Assembly (NCBI RefSeq): GCF_015999245.1
Contig: NZ_JAEAMR010000006.1
Span: 280,044-320,229, forward strand
Length of the DNA stretch: 40,186 nucleotides
Reading direction: 5' to 3'
Source of the DNA: Streptomyces sp. AV19
GTDB taxonomy: Bacteria; Actinomycetota; Actinomycetes; Streptomycetales; Streptomycetaceae
In this document: one piece after another, positions 15,903 through 23,958 of the stretch
Numbering within the stretch: position 1 is the stretch's first letter
Layout: each line of letters begins with the position of its first letter
Program-made: the position numbers and the translations under genes
Notes under the pieces: model-generated
The model's input: only the letters and a program-made list of their open reading frames with translations
Told to the model about the DNA's origin: nothing
Database searches by the model: none

Positions 15903-17057
15903 TTGGACCACCTGACCCATGGTTGTGTTCTGTTGCTGGACGGCACCCCGGACCGGCGGCGGGGGCCGCTGCCCAACCCGACCGCCCACGCCGTCGCCGG
16001 TGCCCGGCCGCGCGGTTTCCTCGCCGCCCGCACGGCCGACGTGGTGCAGCTGCCCGCGATGGCCGGGCCGCAGAGCGTCCTGGCCCACCTCCAGGACGCC
16101 GTGACCGTCCCCGGACCGCTGCTGGTGTGGGTCACCGGGCACCTGATGGTCCCGGCCCGCAGGAGCCGGGAGGTGCACCTGGCCCTGCGCGAGAGCACCC
16201 CGTCCACCGTCCGCTACAACGGCCTGCCCTGGGAGTGGCTCACCCGCGTCCTGCGCGAGCACACCGGGCCCACGCTGCTGATGATCGACGCCGAGGCCGA
16301 CGCCCGGTCCTGGCCCACGGTGGCCGCCGCGGCCCAGGACGGGCGGCTGGCCGCGGACCTGCCGGTGTGCGGCGTCGTCACGCCCGGCCCGGAGAAGCCG
16401 TCCGTCACGGCCGGGCCCTACACCCGGGCCTTCCTCACCGCGCTGAGCGTCGGCCACCCCACCGCCGGGCCGGTCCTCGACCCCGCGCTCCTGCACCATC
16501 TGGCGCTCGGACAGGCCGTGTTGCCCGAGCGGCTGCTGGCCCTCCAGTACGGGACGGCCGGGCCCGTCCTCGCCAACCCGGCGCACGCCCGGCCGGCTTC
16601 GGCCGTTCCCCCGGAGGCCGAGGCCCCTTCGTCCGCCGCCCCGCCCGCGCAGGAGGAGGACGCGCTGCCGCGCATCCTGGCCGCCGCCAACGCCGGGCGG
16701 CACAACGAGGCGGCCGCCATGGCCGCCGCCTGGGAGCAGCAGGTGCTGCGCCGGCACGGCCCGCGGAGCGCCGAGGCCGGGCTGTGGATCGAGGTCCGGG
16801 CCGACCTCGCGCGGCTGGCCGGCGACCATCCCCGGGCGGCCGAGCTGTGGATGTCCGCCGCGGCCAACCGGCTGGCCCGCAGCGGTCCCTCGGACGGCGA
16901 GGCCGTCGCGGCGCTCAAGCGTGCCCACTACTGCTGGCAGCACAGCGGGGAACGGGCGCCCCAACTCGCGCCCGCGCTGCTGGCGTTGTGGGAGCAGGTG
17001 CCCGGCAACCCGGACGCCGCGGCGGACGTGCGGGCGCGGCTCGCGGCGGCGGGCTGA
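15903..17057 (+). CDS. Caspase-like-fold protein lacking the catalytic Cys, with C-terminal helical repeats
   Basis: The start is TTG 15903, set by GGAAGGAAG (15888-15896) six bases upstream; 384 residues. The first ~225 residues follow the order of prokaryotic C14/EACC1-type caspase-like domains. PLLVWVTGHLMV (His80) matches the strand ending in the catalytic His. HLALRESTPSTVRYNGLPWEWLTRVL matches the substrate-edge segment. LLMIDAEAD (125-133) matches the strand that normally reads LDAC or LDCC, but Glu131 occupies the Cys position. YTRAFLTAL follows as in active members. A Pro/Ala linker (about 240-260) leads to TPR-like helices. I infer a pseudoprotease adaptor. No partner effector is adjacent. 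The similarity is by eye and needs structural confirmation. Confidence 0.6.
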   Translation: MDHLTHGCVLLLDGTPDRRRGPLPNPTAHAVAGARPRGFLAARTADVVQLPAMAGPQSVLAHLQDAVTVPGPLLVWVTGHLMVPARRSREVHLALRESTPSTVRYNGLPWEWLTRVLREHTGPTLLMIDAEADARSWPTVAAAAQDGRLAADLPVCGVVTPGPEKPSVTAGPYTRAFLTALSVGHPTAGPVLDPALLHHLALGQAVLPERLLALQYGTAGPVLANPAHARPASAVPPEAEAPSSAAPPAQEEDALPRILAAANAGRHNEAAAMAAAWEQQVLRRHGPRSAEAGLWIEVRADLARLAGDHPRAAELWMSAAANRLARSGPSDGEAVAALKRAHYCWQHSGERAPQLAPALLALWEQVPGNPDAAADVRARLAAAG

Positions 17058-17088
17058 CGCGTTCGGTCATGACGGTCAGTTGCTACGG

Positions 17089-18099
17089 TCAGTTGCGGCG
17101 GGACGTCCACCAGCGGGCCTTGTACATCGCGCCGTGCAACAGGCGCCTGGTGCCGTCGGGTTGGTAGAGGGTCAGGACCGAGGTGCACCACGCGCACGCG
17201 TGGCCCGCTTCGGGGCGGGCCACCAGGATCTGGCCCGTGGCCGGGTCGTCCCCGATGCTCTTGACGCCCGGGGCGCTGATCCGGGAGCGCAGCGGGTAGT
17301 CGACGAAGCCGTGGCGGGCCGTCGCGTACTGGTAGACCGCCGAGCCCGTGGTCACCCACAGCCGGCCCGCCCGGCCGAGCACGGGGGCCAGGTCGTGGCC
17401 GTTGCGGGTCGGCAGGGCGGTGCGGTGGACGACCGTCAGGCCGGGATCGTCGGACGGACCGCCGACGCGCAGGGCGACCAGGTCGCGGCTGCCCAGGGCC
17501 CACAGGAGCCGGGTGCCCGGGTCCCAGTGCACGCCGTGCGCGCCGGGCAGGGGCACCTCCGTGTACCAGGTGGCGCGCTTGCCGGTCGAGGCGGCGTACA
17601 GGCGCATGTAGCCGCCGGTGCTCGCGGCCACCGCGACGTTGCCGTCCGGCAGGAGCTCGATGCTGTGGGCGTTGCCCGTGCCGGTGCGGGCCGCCCAGTA
17701 GACCTCGCGGCCGGGGTACCCGACCACGGCGGCCAGGCCGCCGGAGGCGGTCGCCAGCAGGTAGCGGCGTCCGTCGAGGGTGCGGAGCTTGGCCTCGCTC
17801 GGGTTCTTCCAGGACGAGGCCGGGTCGAGGTCGGCCAGTTCCTCAAGGCCGTCCGCGGTCCAGGACCAGAGGACGCCGCTCGCGGGTGCGCGGTCGTCGG
17901 TGTCCCAGGTGCGCTGGGTGGTGTTGAGGACGTGGACGGAGCGGGTGGCCTGGTCGGTGGTGACGATGGGGGTGCGTTGGGCCGCGCGGCGGTTGTGGGA
18001 GTTGTGGGGGTTGTTCGCGTTCGCCGTTCCGCCGGTGATCGTCAGGGTGAGCGCCGCGGTGAGGGTGACCGCGAGGGCGGTGGGAAGGAGGCGGGGCAC
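17089..18099 (-). CDS. Secreted DUF6528 beta-propeller-like protein
   Basis: 336 residues from GTG 18099, the first possible start. The signal peptide spans about 1-29 (LAVTLTAALTLTITGGTANA). The rest is repeated beta-strand units: PIVTTDQATRSVHVLN, NPSEAKLRTLDGRRYLLATAS, NAHSIELLPDGNVAVAASTGGYMRLY, HGVHWDPGTRLLWALGSRDLVALRV and KSIGDDPATGQILVARP. This order matches DUF6528, an extracellular actinobacterial family of unknown function. Two cysteines in HACAWCTSV may form a disulfide or bind metal. There is no recognisable ribosome binding site; the sequence just upstream is the G-rich tract at 18111-18136. It is convergent with the caspase-like gene. Confidence 0.8.
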   Translation of the reverse strand: MPRLLPTALAVTLTAALTLTITGGTANANNPHNSHNRRAAQRTPIVTTDQATRSVHVLNTTQRTWDTDDRAPASGVLWSWTADGLEELADLDPASSWKNPSEAKLRTLDGRRYLLATASGGLAAVVGYPGREVYWAARTGTGNAHSIELLPDGNVAVAASTGGYMRLYAASTGKRATWYTEVPLPGAHGVHWDPGTRLLWALGSRDLVALRVGGPSDDPGLTVVHRTALPTRNGHDLAPVLGRAGRLWVTTGSAVYQYATARHGFVDYPLRSRISAPGVKSIGDDPATGQILVARPEAGHACAWCTSVLTLYQPDGTRRLLHGAMYKARWWTSRRN

Positions 18100-18110
18100 G
18101 GCGTCAGGAT

Positions 18111-18136
18111 GGGGCGGGGGTGGGTGGGGTGAGGGG
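18111..18136 (+). other. G-quadruplex-capable tract
   Basis: Five runs of three to five G within 26 bp, separated by single bases or TGA, upstream of the minus-strand DUF6528 start. The tract fits the G3+N1-7 quadruplex pattern on the plus strand, which is the template strand for that gene. Confidence 0.5.
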
Positions 18137-18170
18137 TGCGACGCGCTTGGTTGGGGCGAATGGGGGAGGT

Positions 18171-18230
18171 TGTCCTCAGGCGCCGGACGGGTTGGGTGCC
18201 CCCTCTGGGGGAGGGGCCGGGGAGATTCCC
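18171..18230. repeat. Fragment of the 345-bp non-coding repeat family
   Basis: It contains GTCCTC-GGCGCCGGACGGGTTG-like sequence followed directly by GTGCCCCCTCTGGGGGAGGG. Both pieces occur in the element at 11328-11672 (near 11508 and 11649) but more than 100 bp apart there. This looks like an internally deleted copy. It sits at the 3' end of the NTF2-like gene. Confidence 0.6.
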
Positions 18231-18623
18231 CTAGACGCCGATCCGGCGGTCCTGCGGCCCTATCCGTACGTCGTTGACGCTCGCGTACCGCCGCCGCATC
18301 AGCCCCTCATCGTCGAACTCCCAGTTCTCGTTCCCGTGGCTCCGGTACCACTGGCCTCCCTCGTCGTGCCACTCGTACTCGAAACGGACGGCGATGCGGT
18401 TGCCGGTGTACGCCCAGAGTTCCTTGCGCAGCCGGTAGTCCAGCTCGCGGCTCCACTTCTCGCGCAGGAACGCGATGATCTCGGCCCGGCCGGTGAGGAA
18501 GACGTCGCGGTTGCGCCACTGGGAGTCCTCGGAGTAGCCGAGCGCGACCCGTTCCGGATCGCGGCTGTTCCAGGCGTCCTCGGCGGCGCGGACCTTCGCC
18601 AGGGCGGTCTCGGAGGTGAACAT
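18231..18623 (-). CDS. NTF2-like / DUF1348 family protein
   Basis: 130 residues from ATG 18623, with AAGGAG at good spacing. An upstream open extension crosses the promoter and is rejected. The compact alpha+beta sequence ([34 protein letters not shown], then [50 protein letters not shown]) matches DUF1348, a branch of the SnoaL/NTF2-like fold, usually a small cone with a hydrophobic pocket. The role is probably ligand binding or an unidentified small-molecule conversion. It is divergent from a TetR gene with two operators between them, so it is the probable regulated target. Confidence 0.85.
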   Translation of the reverse strand: MFTSETALAKVRAAEDAWNSRDPERVALGYSEDSQWRNRDVFLTGRAEIIAFLREKWSRELDYRLRKELWAYTGNRIAVRFEYEWHDEGGQWYRSHGNENWEFDDEGLMRRRYASVNDVRIGPQDRRIGV

Positions 18624-18650
18624 GGGGGCTCCTTCCGGCAGTCCGACAGG

Positions 18651-18702
18651 GAGAACGTACGTTCTCCGTGGCGTGCGGTAGCGTATGAGAACGATGGTTC
18701 TC
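18651..18702. promoter_or_regulatory. Twin TetR operators GAGAACN4GTTCTC
   Basis: Site 1 at 18651-18666 is a perfect 16-bp palindrome, GAGAACGTACGTTCTC. Site 2 at 18687-18702 is GAGAACGATGGTTCTC, with identical half-sites. Centres are 36 bp apart, in the 97-bp space between the divergent NTF2-like and TetR genes, so one repressor could control both promoters. Confidence 0.85.
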
Positions 18703-18720
18703 GCGCAAGGAGAGAGCACG

Positions 18721-19278
18721 ATGGAGACAGCGGAGACGGTGGAGGTCCGCGTCCTGGACGCGGCCGAGCGGCTCTTCTACGGCCGGGGCCTCCAGGCCGT
18801 CGGCATGGACACGATCCGGGCCGCCTCGGGGGTGTCCCTCAAGCGGCTCTACCAGGTCTTCTCGTCGAAGGACTCCCTCGTGGAGGCCTATCTGCGCCGC
18901 CGCGACCGGCGCTGGCGCGCCGCGCTGGAGCGGTTCGCCGGGCAGCGCCCGGCCGGCCGCGAGCGGATCCTCGCCGTCTTCGACTGGCTCCACCAGTGGT
19001 TCCAGGAGCCGGACTTCAGGGGCTGCGCCTTCGTCAACTCCTACGGCGAGCTGGGCGCCGCCCACCCCGGCGTGGCCGACGCGGCCCGGGCCCACAAGGA
19101 CGCCTTCCGGGGCTACCTGGCCATGCTGGTCGCCGCTGCGGGCGCCGAGGAGGCGCTGACGGACCAGCTCGTCCTGCTCGCCGAGGGGGCGATCACCACG
19201 GCGGCGATCTCCGGCAGCCCGGAGCCCGCGCTCCACGCGAGGGAGGCGGCGCGGGCCCTGCTGGGCGGCGTCGGCTGA
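18721..19278 (+). CDS. TetR/AcrR family transcriptional repressor
   Basis: 185 residues from ATG 18721, preceded by AAGGAGAGA; an in-frame ATG at 18685 overlaps an operator and is rejected. The N-terminal helix-turn-helix (residues about 8-55) is [45 protein letters not shown], which is classic TetR. The C-terminal ligand domain includes [20 protein letters not shown], a pattern common in the subgroup that senses small organic or reactive compounds. It probably represses itself and the divergent NTF2-like gene through the GAGAAC sites. The ligand is unknown. Confidence 0.9.
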   Translation: METAETVEVRVLDAAERLFYGRGLQAVGMDTIRAASGVSLKRLYQVFSSKDSLVEAYLRRRDRRWRAALERFAGQRPAGRERILAVFDWLHQWFQEPDFRGCAFVNSYGELGAAHPGVADAARAHKDAFRGYLAMLVAAAGAEEALTDQLVLLAEGAITTAAISGSPEPALHAREAARALLGGVG

Positions 19279-19451
19279 GTGCGCGCAGCGCCTCGCCCGG
19301 TGCCGCCCCCCTCGGTGATCACGTCCGCCGGGCAGGCCGCGTAACCGGGCACGAGCCCCTGGGTGCCGTACGGGCGTTGGCCGCCCTGCTCCAGCAGATG
19401 AATCTCCTCAGCCTCAGCCGCTTCGCCGCCGTGTTCCGGGGCCGGGTGGCC

Positions 19452-20807
19452 TCAAGTCCCCGGGGGACGCTGTGGGTTCGACGGGTGTTCGCCGGTGCGT
19501 TCGCCGCGCTCGGTGTGGGGTTGGCGCTGTTCCGACGGGGTGTGCGGGGGCTGCTGCGACGGAGGACGCGGCGCCTGGTAGGTGGGCGCGTGCGTGGTCA
19601 CCGGCGGGCGCGAGACGGCCGGCGGGCGGGTGGCCCGGGTGGGCTCGGGAGGCGCGGTGTCCACCGGGCGGCGGGAGGCGGTCGGGGCGGGCGCCGGCCG
19701 CGTCGGCTCGGGGACGGTCGTGCCGGGGCGGACGGTCCGGCTGCCCGAGGACGGGGCGTGCCCGGTCGGGGCGCCTCCCGTCGGGGGGCGGGGGCTCGGG
19801 GTGTGCCGGCCCGTGGTCGGCGAGGGGGACCGCGAGCCGGTCGGCGCGGGCCGGGACGAGCCGGCGGACGTGGGCGAACTGCTCTTGGGTGACGAGGAGG
19901 TGGGGGTCGGGGACGGGCCGCTGGGCACGGGCTTCGTCGGCGTGGGCCGGGGTGACGACGTGCCCGGCGAAGAAGCGCCCGGAGTGGGCGACTTGGCCGA
20001 CGGCGTCGGCATCGGCACCGGCTTGGAGTCCCGCTTCCCGTCGTCGCCTACCTCGCGCTCGAACGCCTTGCCCCGCTCCTGGACGTCCGCCAGCGGAATG
20101 CGCTTCATGGGCCCCTGCGACTCCGGCCGCGGCTGGACGACGGTGACCACCGCCGCCGCGAACCCCTCCCAGCGCGTCCCCTCGTACCGCGCCTGCTCCG
20201 CGTTGACCTCGGAATCCGGCTGCCGCAGCGGGTTGCCGCAGTTGCACTTGACCGCGGGCTTCCCGTACGCGTCCACGAGCACCGCCACGCCCGCCTGGAG
20301 GACGGAGTGGTACGAGCGCGTCCTGCCCCCGCCCACGTAGTTGTGGTTGGTGACGAGGGTGTCGTGCAGCAGGACCACCGCCGTCAGACCGGTGACGTGC
20401 CGCTGGATGTCCTGCCCGGCGATGCCCCGGGCCGCCGCCCACGCCGTGGCCTTCGCGGCGTCGGACGCCAGTTCCTTGAGCAACTGGGCCTTGTCGCACC
20501 GGGTGACCTGCCGCGTGCCGCCGAACGCGCCGGGCGCGCCGGCGTCCGTGCGCCCGCCGCCGCCCGCCGAACTGAGGCCGCGCACATCGGAGTCGGGCGC
20601 CTTGAGGAACGGGGCCTCCCCGGGGTTCCCGACGGCCTCCAGTTTGACGGTCCTGACCCCGTTCCCGCTCCCGGTCCCCTCCCCGGAACCGTCCGAGGAC
20701 GACGAACAGGCGGTGAGTCCCGCGGCGGCCAGCGCGGGGACGGTCAGCCAGACGACGGCCCGGCGCCGCCGCCACGCGGCGTCGGGTGGAACGGGTTTCG
20801 ATCGCAT
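19452..20807 (-). CDS. DUF6777 lipoprotein with long Pro/Ser/Thr-rich tail
   Basis: 451 residues from ATG 20807. A lipoprotein signal is clear (WLTVPALAAAGLTACSSSS, lipobox LTAC, lipidated C34). The DUF6777 domain (about 75-260) contains FGGTRQVTRCDKAQLLKEL, VTNHNYVGGGRTRSYHSVLQAG, VLVDAYGKPAVKCNCGNPL and WEGFAAAVVTVVQP. Its cysteines resemble a secreted disulfide-stabilised fold. The remaining ~175 residues are a low-complexity Pro/Ser/Thr linker, probably spanning the peptidoglycan. It lies 86 bp downstream of a membrane Ser/Thr kinase gene with a small GCGCCC/GGGCGC hairpin between them, suggesting a co-transcribed sensor pair. DUF6777 function is unknown. Confidence 0.85.
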   Translation of the reverse strand: MRSKPVPPDAAWRRRRAVVWLTVPALAAAGLTACSSSSDGSGEGTGSGNGVRTVKLEAVGNPGEAPFLKAPDSDVRGLSSAGGGGRTDAGAPGAFGGTRQVTRCDKAQLLKELASDAAKATAWAAARGIAGQDIQRHVTGLTAVVLLHDTLVTNHNYVGGGRTRSYHSVLQAGVAVLVDAYGKPAVKCNCGNPLRQPDSEVNAEQARYEGTRWEGFAAAVVTVVQPRPESQGPMKRIPLADVQERGKAFEREVGDDGKRDSKPVPMPTPSAKSPTPGASSPGTSSPRPTPTKPVPSGPSPTPTSSSPKSSSPTSAGSSRPAPTGSRSPSPTTGRHTPSPRPPTGGAPTGHAPSSGSRTVRPGTTVPEPTRPAPAPTASRRPVDTAPPEPTRATRPPAVSRPPVTTHAPTYQAPRPPSQQPPHTPSEQRQPHTERGERTGEHPSNPQRPPGT

Positions 20808-20893
20808 GCGCACCCCCGGATTCCGGAATCGCTCCACGCGCCCGAACGGGCGCCTGGGCAAAGGAAGATGGAAAGGAAAGGCCGGTACGGACG

Positions 20894-22402
20894 TCAGTAC
20901 GGACTGCAGGTGGCCACCCAGCCGCCCGGGCAGGCCGCCGTGGCCCCGGGCGTCTTCTCGGGGCGGCCGGTCGGCGTGGGCGAGGGCCCGGCGGTCGTCG
21001 GGGCGGGCGAGGGGCTGTCGGGCGAGGGGCTGGCGGGGGCGGTGGTGCCGGGCGCGGGGGAGGCGGACCGGGTGGAGCCGCCGCCGGAGGGGCCCGACCC
21101 CGGGCTCCCGCCGTCGCCGGAGGCCAGCGCGGCGGCGATCCCGCCGCCCGCGATCAGCAGCGCCAGCACCGGGGCGACGATCCGCCGGACGGGCCGGCGG
21201 CCGGTCACGGGGGGTGTTCCGAGGGGCGGCGTTCCCACGGGGGGCGTGGCGATGCCCGCCGCGTACAGGGCGGCCGGGGAGTCCGGGGCGGGCGGGGAGT
21301 GGGGCGCCGGTCCGTACCCGGGAGCCGTGGGAGATGGTCCGGCGGGGGATGCCAGAGGCACCCCGGAGACCGGAGTCCCGTACGCCACCGCGCCGTTGGC
21401 GGCCGTACCGCGCGCCGTCGTGCTGTTGGCCGCGGGCCCGGACGCGGGGACCGGCGGCGGGACGTACGTCGGGGCGCGGGACGCGCCCGGCACCGGAGCG
21501 GGGCCCACGTCCGGAGTGGTCGGGACGTACCCGCCCGGCGGCCGGGACGGGCCCGTCCCCTCCGGCCCGCGCCCCGTGGCCACCGCGTCGAGCAGGCGCT
21601 GCGCCTCCGCCGAACCCATGCGCGTGTCCGGGTCCTTGAGGAGCAGCCCCTCCAGCAGCGGAGCGAGCGGGCCGGCCCGGCGCGGCGGGGGCGGCGGGTC
21701 GTGCACGACGGCCTGGAGCGTGCCGAGCGCCGACGTCCGGTGGAACGGGGACACGCCCTCGACGGCCGCGTAGACGGTGGCCCCCAGGGACCACAGGTCC
21801 GAGGGCGTTCCCGGGCGCTGCCCCAGGGCCCGCTCGGGCGCCAGATAGTCGGGCGAGCCGATCACGTCCCCGGTGCGGGTGAGAGTGCCGGTGCCCTCCA
21901 CGAGGGCGATGCCGAAGTCGGTGAGGACGACCCGGCCCTCGTCCTCCAGCAGCACGTTGCCGGGCTTGACGTCGCGGTGCAGGACGCCGGCCGCGTGCGC
22001 CGCGCGCAGCGCCCCGAGCACCGCGGCCCCGACGCGGGCCGCCTCCCGGGGGTCCAGGGTCCCCTCGCGGTCCAGGACGTCGGCGAGGGAACGCCCGCGC
22101 ACCAGCTCCATGACGATCCAGGGGCGGCCCTCCTGCTCCACCACGTCGTGCACGGTGATCACGCAGGGGTGGGCGATCCGCGCGGCGGCCCGGGCCTCCT
22201 GGACCAGCCGCGCGTAGAGCACCCGGACGTCGGCCTCGCGCACGTGCTGCGGGGCCCGCACTTCCTTGACCGCCACCTCGCGGCCGAGCACCTCGTCGAA
22301 GGCGCGCCAGACCACGCCCATGCCGCCGCTGCCCAGCCTGGCCACCAGCCGGTACCGCCCGGCCAGCAGCGTGACCCGTCCGCCCCCGCCGTCCGTGTCC
22401 AC
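20894..22402 (-). CDS. Transmembrane PknB-type Ser/Thr protein kinase
   Basis: 502 residues from GTG 22402, with a GGGGGA site upstream; longer starts are rejected. The kinase domain (about 16-275) is complete: glycine loop LGSGGMGVVW (23-32), catalytic lysine VAVKEV (K46), HRDVKPGN (D144), TDFGIA (162), GSPDYLAPE and SDLWSLGATVYAAVEG. A Pro/Ala-rich juxtamembrane stretch follows, then one membrane helix (VRRIVAPVLALLIAGGGIAAAL) and a short external Ser/Pro/Thr segment ending CPGGWVATCSPY, with two cysteines. It lacks PASTA repeats. It should autophosphorylate and signal across the membrane. The downstream DUF6777 lipoprotein may be its extracellular partner. Confidence 0.9.
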   Translation of the reverse strand: MDTDGGGGRVTLLAGRYRLVARLGSGGMGVVWRAFDEVLGREVAVKEVRAPQHVREADVRVLYARLVQEARAAARIAHPCVITVHDVVEQEGRPWIVMELVRGRSLADVLDREGTLDPREAARVGAAVLGALRAAHAAGVLHRDVKPGNVLLEDEGRVVLTDFGIALVEGTGTLTRTGDVIGSPDYLAPERALGQRPGTPSDLWSLGATVYAAVEGVSPFHRTSALGTLQAVVHDPPPPPRRAGPLAPLLEGLLLKDPDTRMGSAEAQRLLDAVATGRGPEGTGPSRPPGGYVPTTPDVGPAPVPGASRAPTYVPPPVPASGPAANSTTARGTAANGAVAYGTPVSGVPLASPAGPSPTAPGYGPAPHSPPAPDSPAALYAAGIATPPVGTPPLGTPPVTGRRPVRRIVAPVLALLIAGGGIAAALASGDGGSPGSGPSGGGSTRSASPAPGTTAPASPSPDSPSPAPTTAGPSPTPTGRPEKTPGATAACPGGWVATCSPY

Positions 22403-22537
22403 CGCCGTACGTCCCCCGTCCCGCGCGAGGGCCCCGGGTGGCCCCGGAGCCCTCGCGCAATCTGGCCACACCGGCTGGGACGTGACGGCCGGCGAAGCCG
22501 TTCCCGCATCCGCGCGCGTGGATGCGGACGGTACGGC

Positions 22538-23653
22538 TCAGTGGCCGGCGGCCAGCTCCTTGTCGAGCCAGCGCAGCACCTCGGGGTACTCCTCGCGCCA
22601 CGTCTGGAAGTTGTGGCCACCCTCGTCACGCACGAGCTTGTCCACCTTGGTCGGCGCCTTCGCCTTCTGCGCGAAGTGCATCGCCTGCTTGTAGTACTTC
22701 TCCTCGCCCTTCTTGCTGATGCCGACCAGGAGGGAGACCGGCGGCGGGGGCATGTGGGCGAGGCGCCAGGTGAGGTCCGCCTCGTTCTTGATCTGCTTGT
22801 TGCCGGCGTACAGGTCGCCGGTGGAGCCGTCCTGGCGCGCGAAGAAGTCGGCGGACAGGCCGGCGGCCGCGCCGTAGCGGGCCGGGTTGGTCATGGCCAT
22901 CTTCAGCGCGCAGTAGCCGCCGGTGGAATTGCCCACCGCGCCCCAGGCGCCCTTGGAGTTGTCGGCGCGGTAGACGTCGTTGACGGCGATGGGCAGGTCC
23001 TGGTTGAAGAACGTCAGCGCCTGCGGGCCGCCGGGCACGTCGGTGCAGTTGGTGTCGCGGTTCGCCACGACCGAGGGGCGGACCATGAGGACGATCGTCG
23101 GCCGCATCTGCTTCTTCACGATCGCGGCGGAGGCGGCCTGGGGGACCTTGATCTGGGTGATCAGGTTCTTGGAGAGGCCGGGCTGGCCGGTGACGGCCAC
23201 GATCACCGGGAAGCGCTCCTTCGCGTGCTCCTTCTGGAAGTACTGCGGCGGCAGGTACGCGTAGCCGTCCATCGAGAAGCCGGAGACCGGGCCGCGGATC
23301 TCGATCCGGTCCACCCGGCCGGCCTTCTCCTTGGCGCCGAGGCCGACGGACTCCTGGCCCTTGACCACCAGGGCCGGGGGACGCTTGCCGCCCTCGGTGC
23401 GCTGCAGCTCCTGGTGGCTGGAGTTGCGGCCGAACAGCTCGTTCCAGGTCGAGTAGAAGCCGAACTCGTTGTTGGCCACGACGAGGAGGACGGCGAGGAG
23501 GCTCACCTGGGAGACGAGCAGGAGGCCGAGGCGGGAGGCGACGGCGAGGACGCCCTTGCGGGCGACACGTGGCCACAACCACAGCACCAGGGCGCATATC
23601 GCTATCGCGATGCACACCAGCAACAGCACGAGGTTTTGGGACGTGAGGCCCAC
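22538..23653 (-). CDS. Membrane-anchored alpha/beta-hydrolase esterase (Ag85/FrmB-like)
   Basis: 371 residues from GTG 23653, with GAGGAG eight bases upstream. Two N-terminal membrane helices (LVLLLVCIAIAICALVLWLW and LGLLLVSQVSLLAVLLVVA) anchor an external esterase domain. The fold is recognisable from YAYLPPQYFQ, FPVIVAVTGQPG, WGAVGNSTGGYCA (nucleophile Ser in GNSTGG), the region around LLVGISKKGEEKYY and GGHNFQTWREEYPEVLRWLD (catalytic His). This order matches the esterase D/antigen-85 group. Related enzymes hydrolyse or transfer acyl esters at the cell surface. It is divergent from the amidase gene across an elaborate 485-bp regulatory region. Confidence 0.85.
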   Translation of the reverse strand: MGLTSQNLVLLLVCIAIAICALVLWLWPRVARKGVLAVASRLGLLLVSQVSLLAVLLVVANNEFGFYSTWNELFGRNSSHQELQRTEGGKRPPALVVKGQESVGLGAKEKAGRVDRIEIRGPVSGFSMDGYAYLPPQYFQKEHAKERFPVIVAVTGQPGLSKNLITQIKVPQAASAAIVKKQMRPTIVLMVRPSVVANRDTNCTDVPGGPQALTFFNQDLPIAVNDVYRADNSKGAWGAVGNSTGGYCALKMAMTNPARYGAAAGLSADFFARQDGSTGDLYAGNKQIKNEADLTWRLAHMPPPPVSLLVGISKKGEEKYYKQAMHFAQKAKAPTKVDKLVRDEGGHNFQTWREEYPEVLRWLDKELAAGH

Positions 23654-23873
23654 AGTGGTAACTCCTCTTCGGGGGGTGTTCTCCCGTGAGAGAGGGGTGA
23701 GAACCGGGGCTGGTTCCGCGTTTGAGCTGTGATTTCATGCTATCTCCGGGGCCCCGCCTTGCTTGCGGAGGCCGCTGCCGCTCCCGGGCTCCTGGATCCC
23801 CCTCTTTCCGTGACCGCGTCGACGCCCAGCGTGACATGACGGTCGCGGCCGCTTTCCCCCGCATGACTCCGGT

Positions 23874-23950
23874 TGCGGTATTCCCGCAGCGAATTGCGGG
23901 CATCCCGCAAGGGAATTCGGGATCTCCGCAGGCGGTGCGGAAATGCCGCA
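23874..23950. promoter_or_regulatory. Helically phased array of TGCGG/CCGCA half-sites
   Basis: Pentamers alternating TGCGG and its complement CCGCA begin at 23874, 23884, 23895, 23905, 23916 (degenerate, TTCGG), 23926, 23936 and 23946. The spacings are 10, 11, 10, 11, 10, 10 and 10 bp, almost exactly one helical turn each, so all lie on one DNA face. The array is in the divergent promoter region between the esterase and amidase genes and may bind a cooperatively assembling regulator. Confidence 0.6.
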
Positions 23951-23958
23951 AAAATAGT

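Noticed and set aside
12598..15915. Plus-strand open frame of over 1100 codons
   Set aside because: It runs across GH6, ligase and polymerase genes in the wrong frame, with low-complexity composition and no ribosome binding site.
13160..16207. Minus-strand open frame of over 1000 codons
   Set aside because: It crosses several real genes and terminators and has no recognisable domain.
20786..23689. Plus-strand open frame of 967 codons
   Set aside because: It is antisense to the kinase and esterase genes, both of which have full catalytic motifs.
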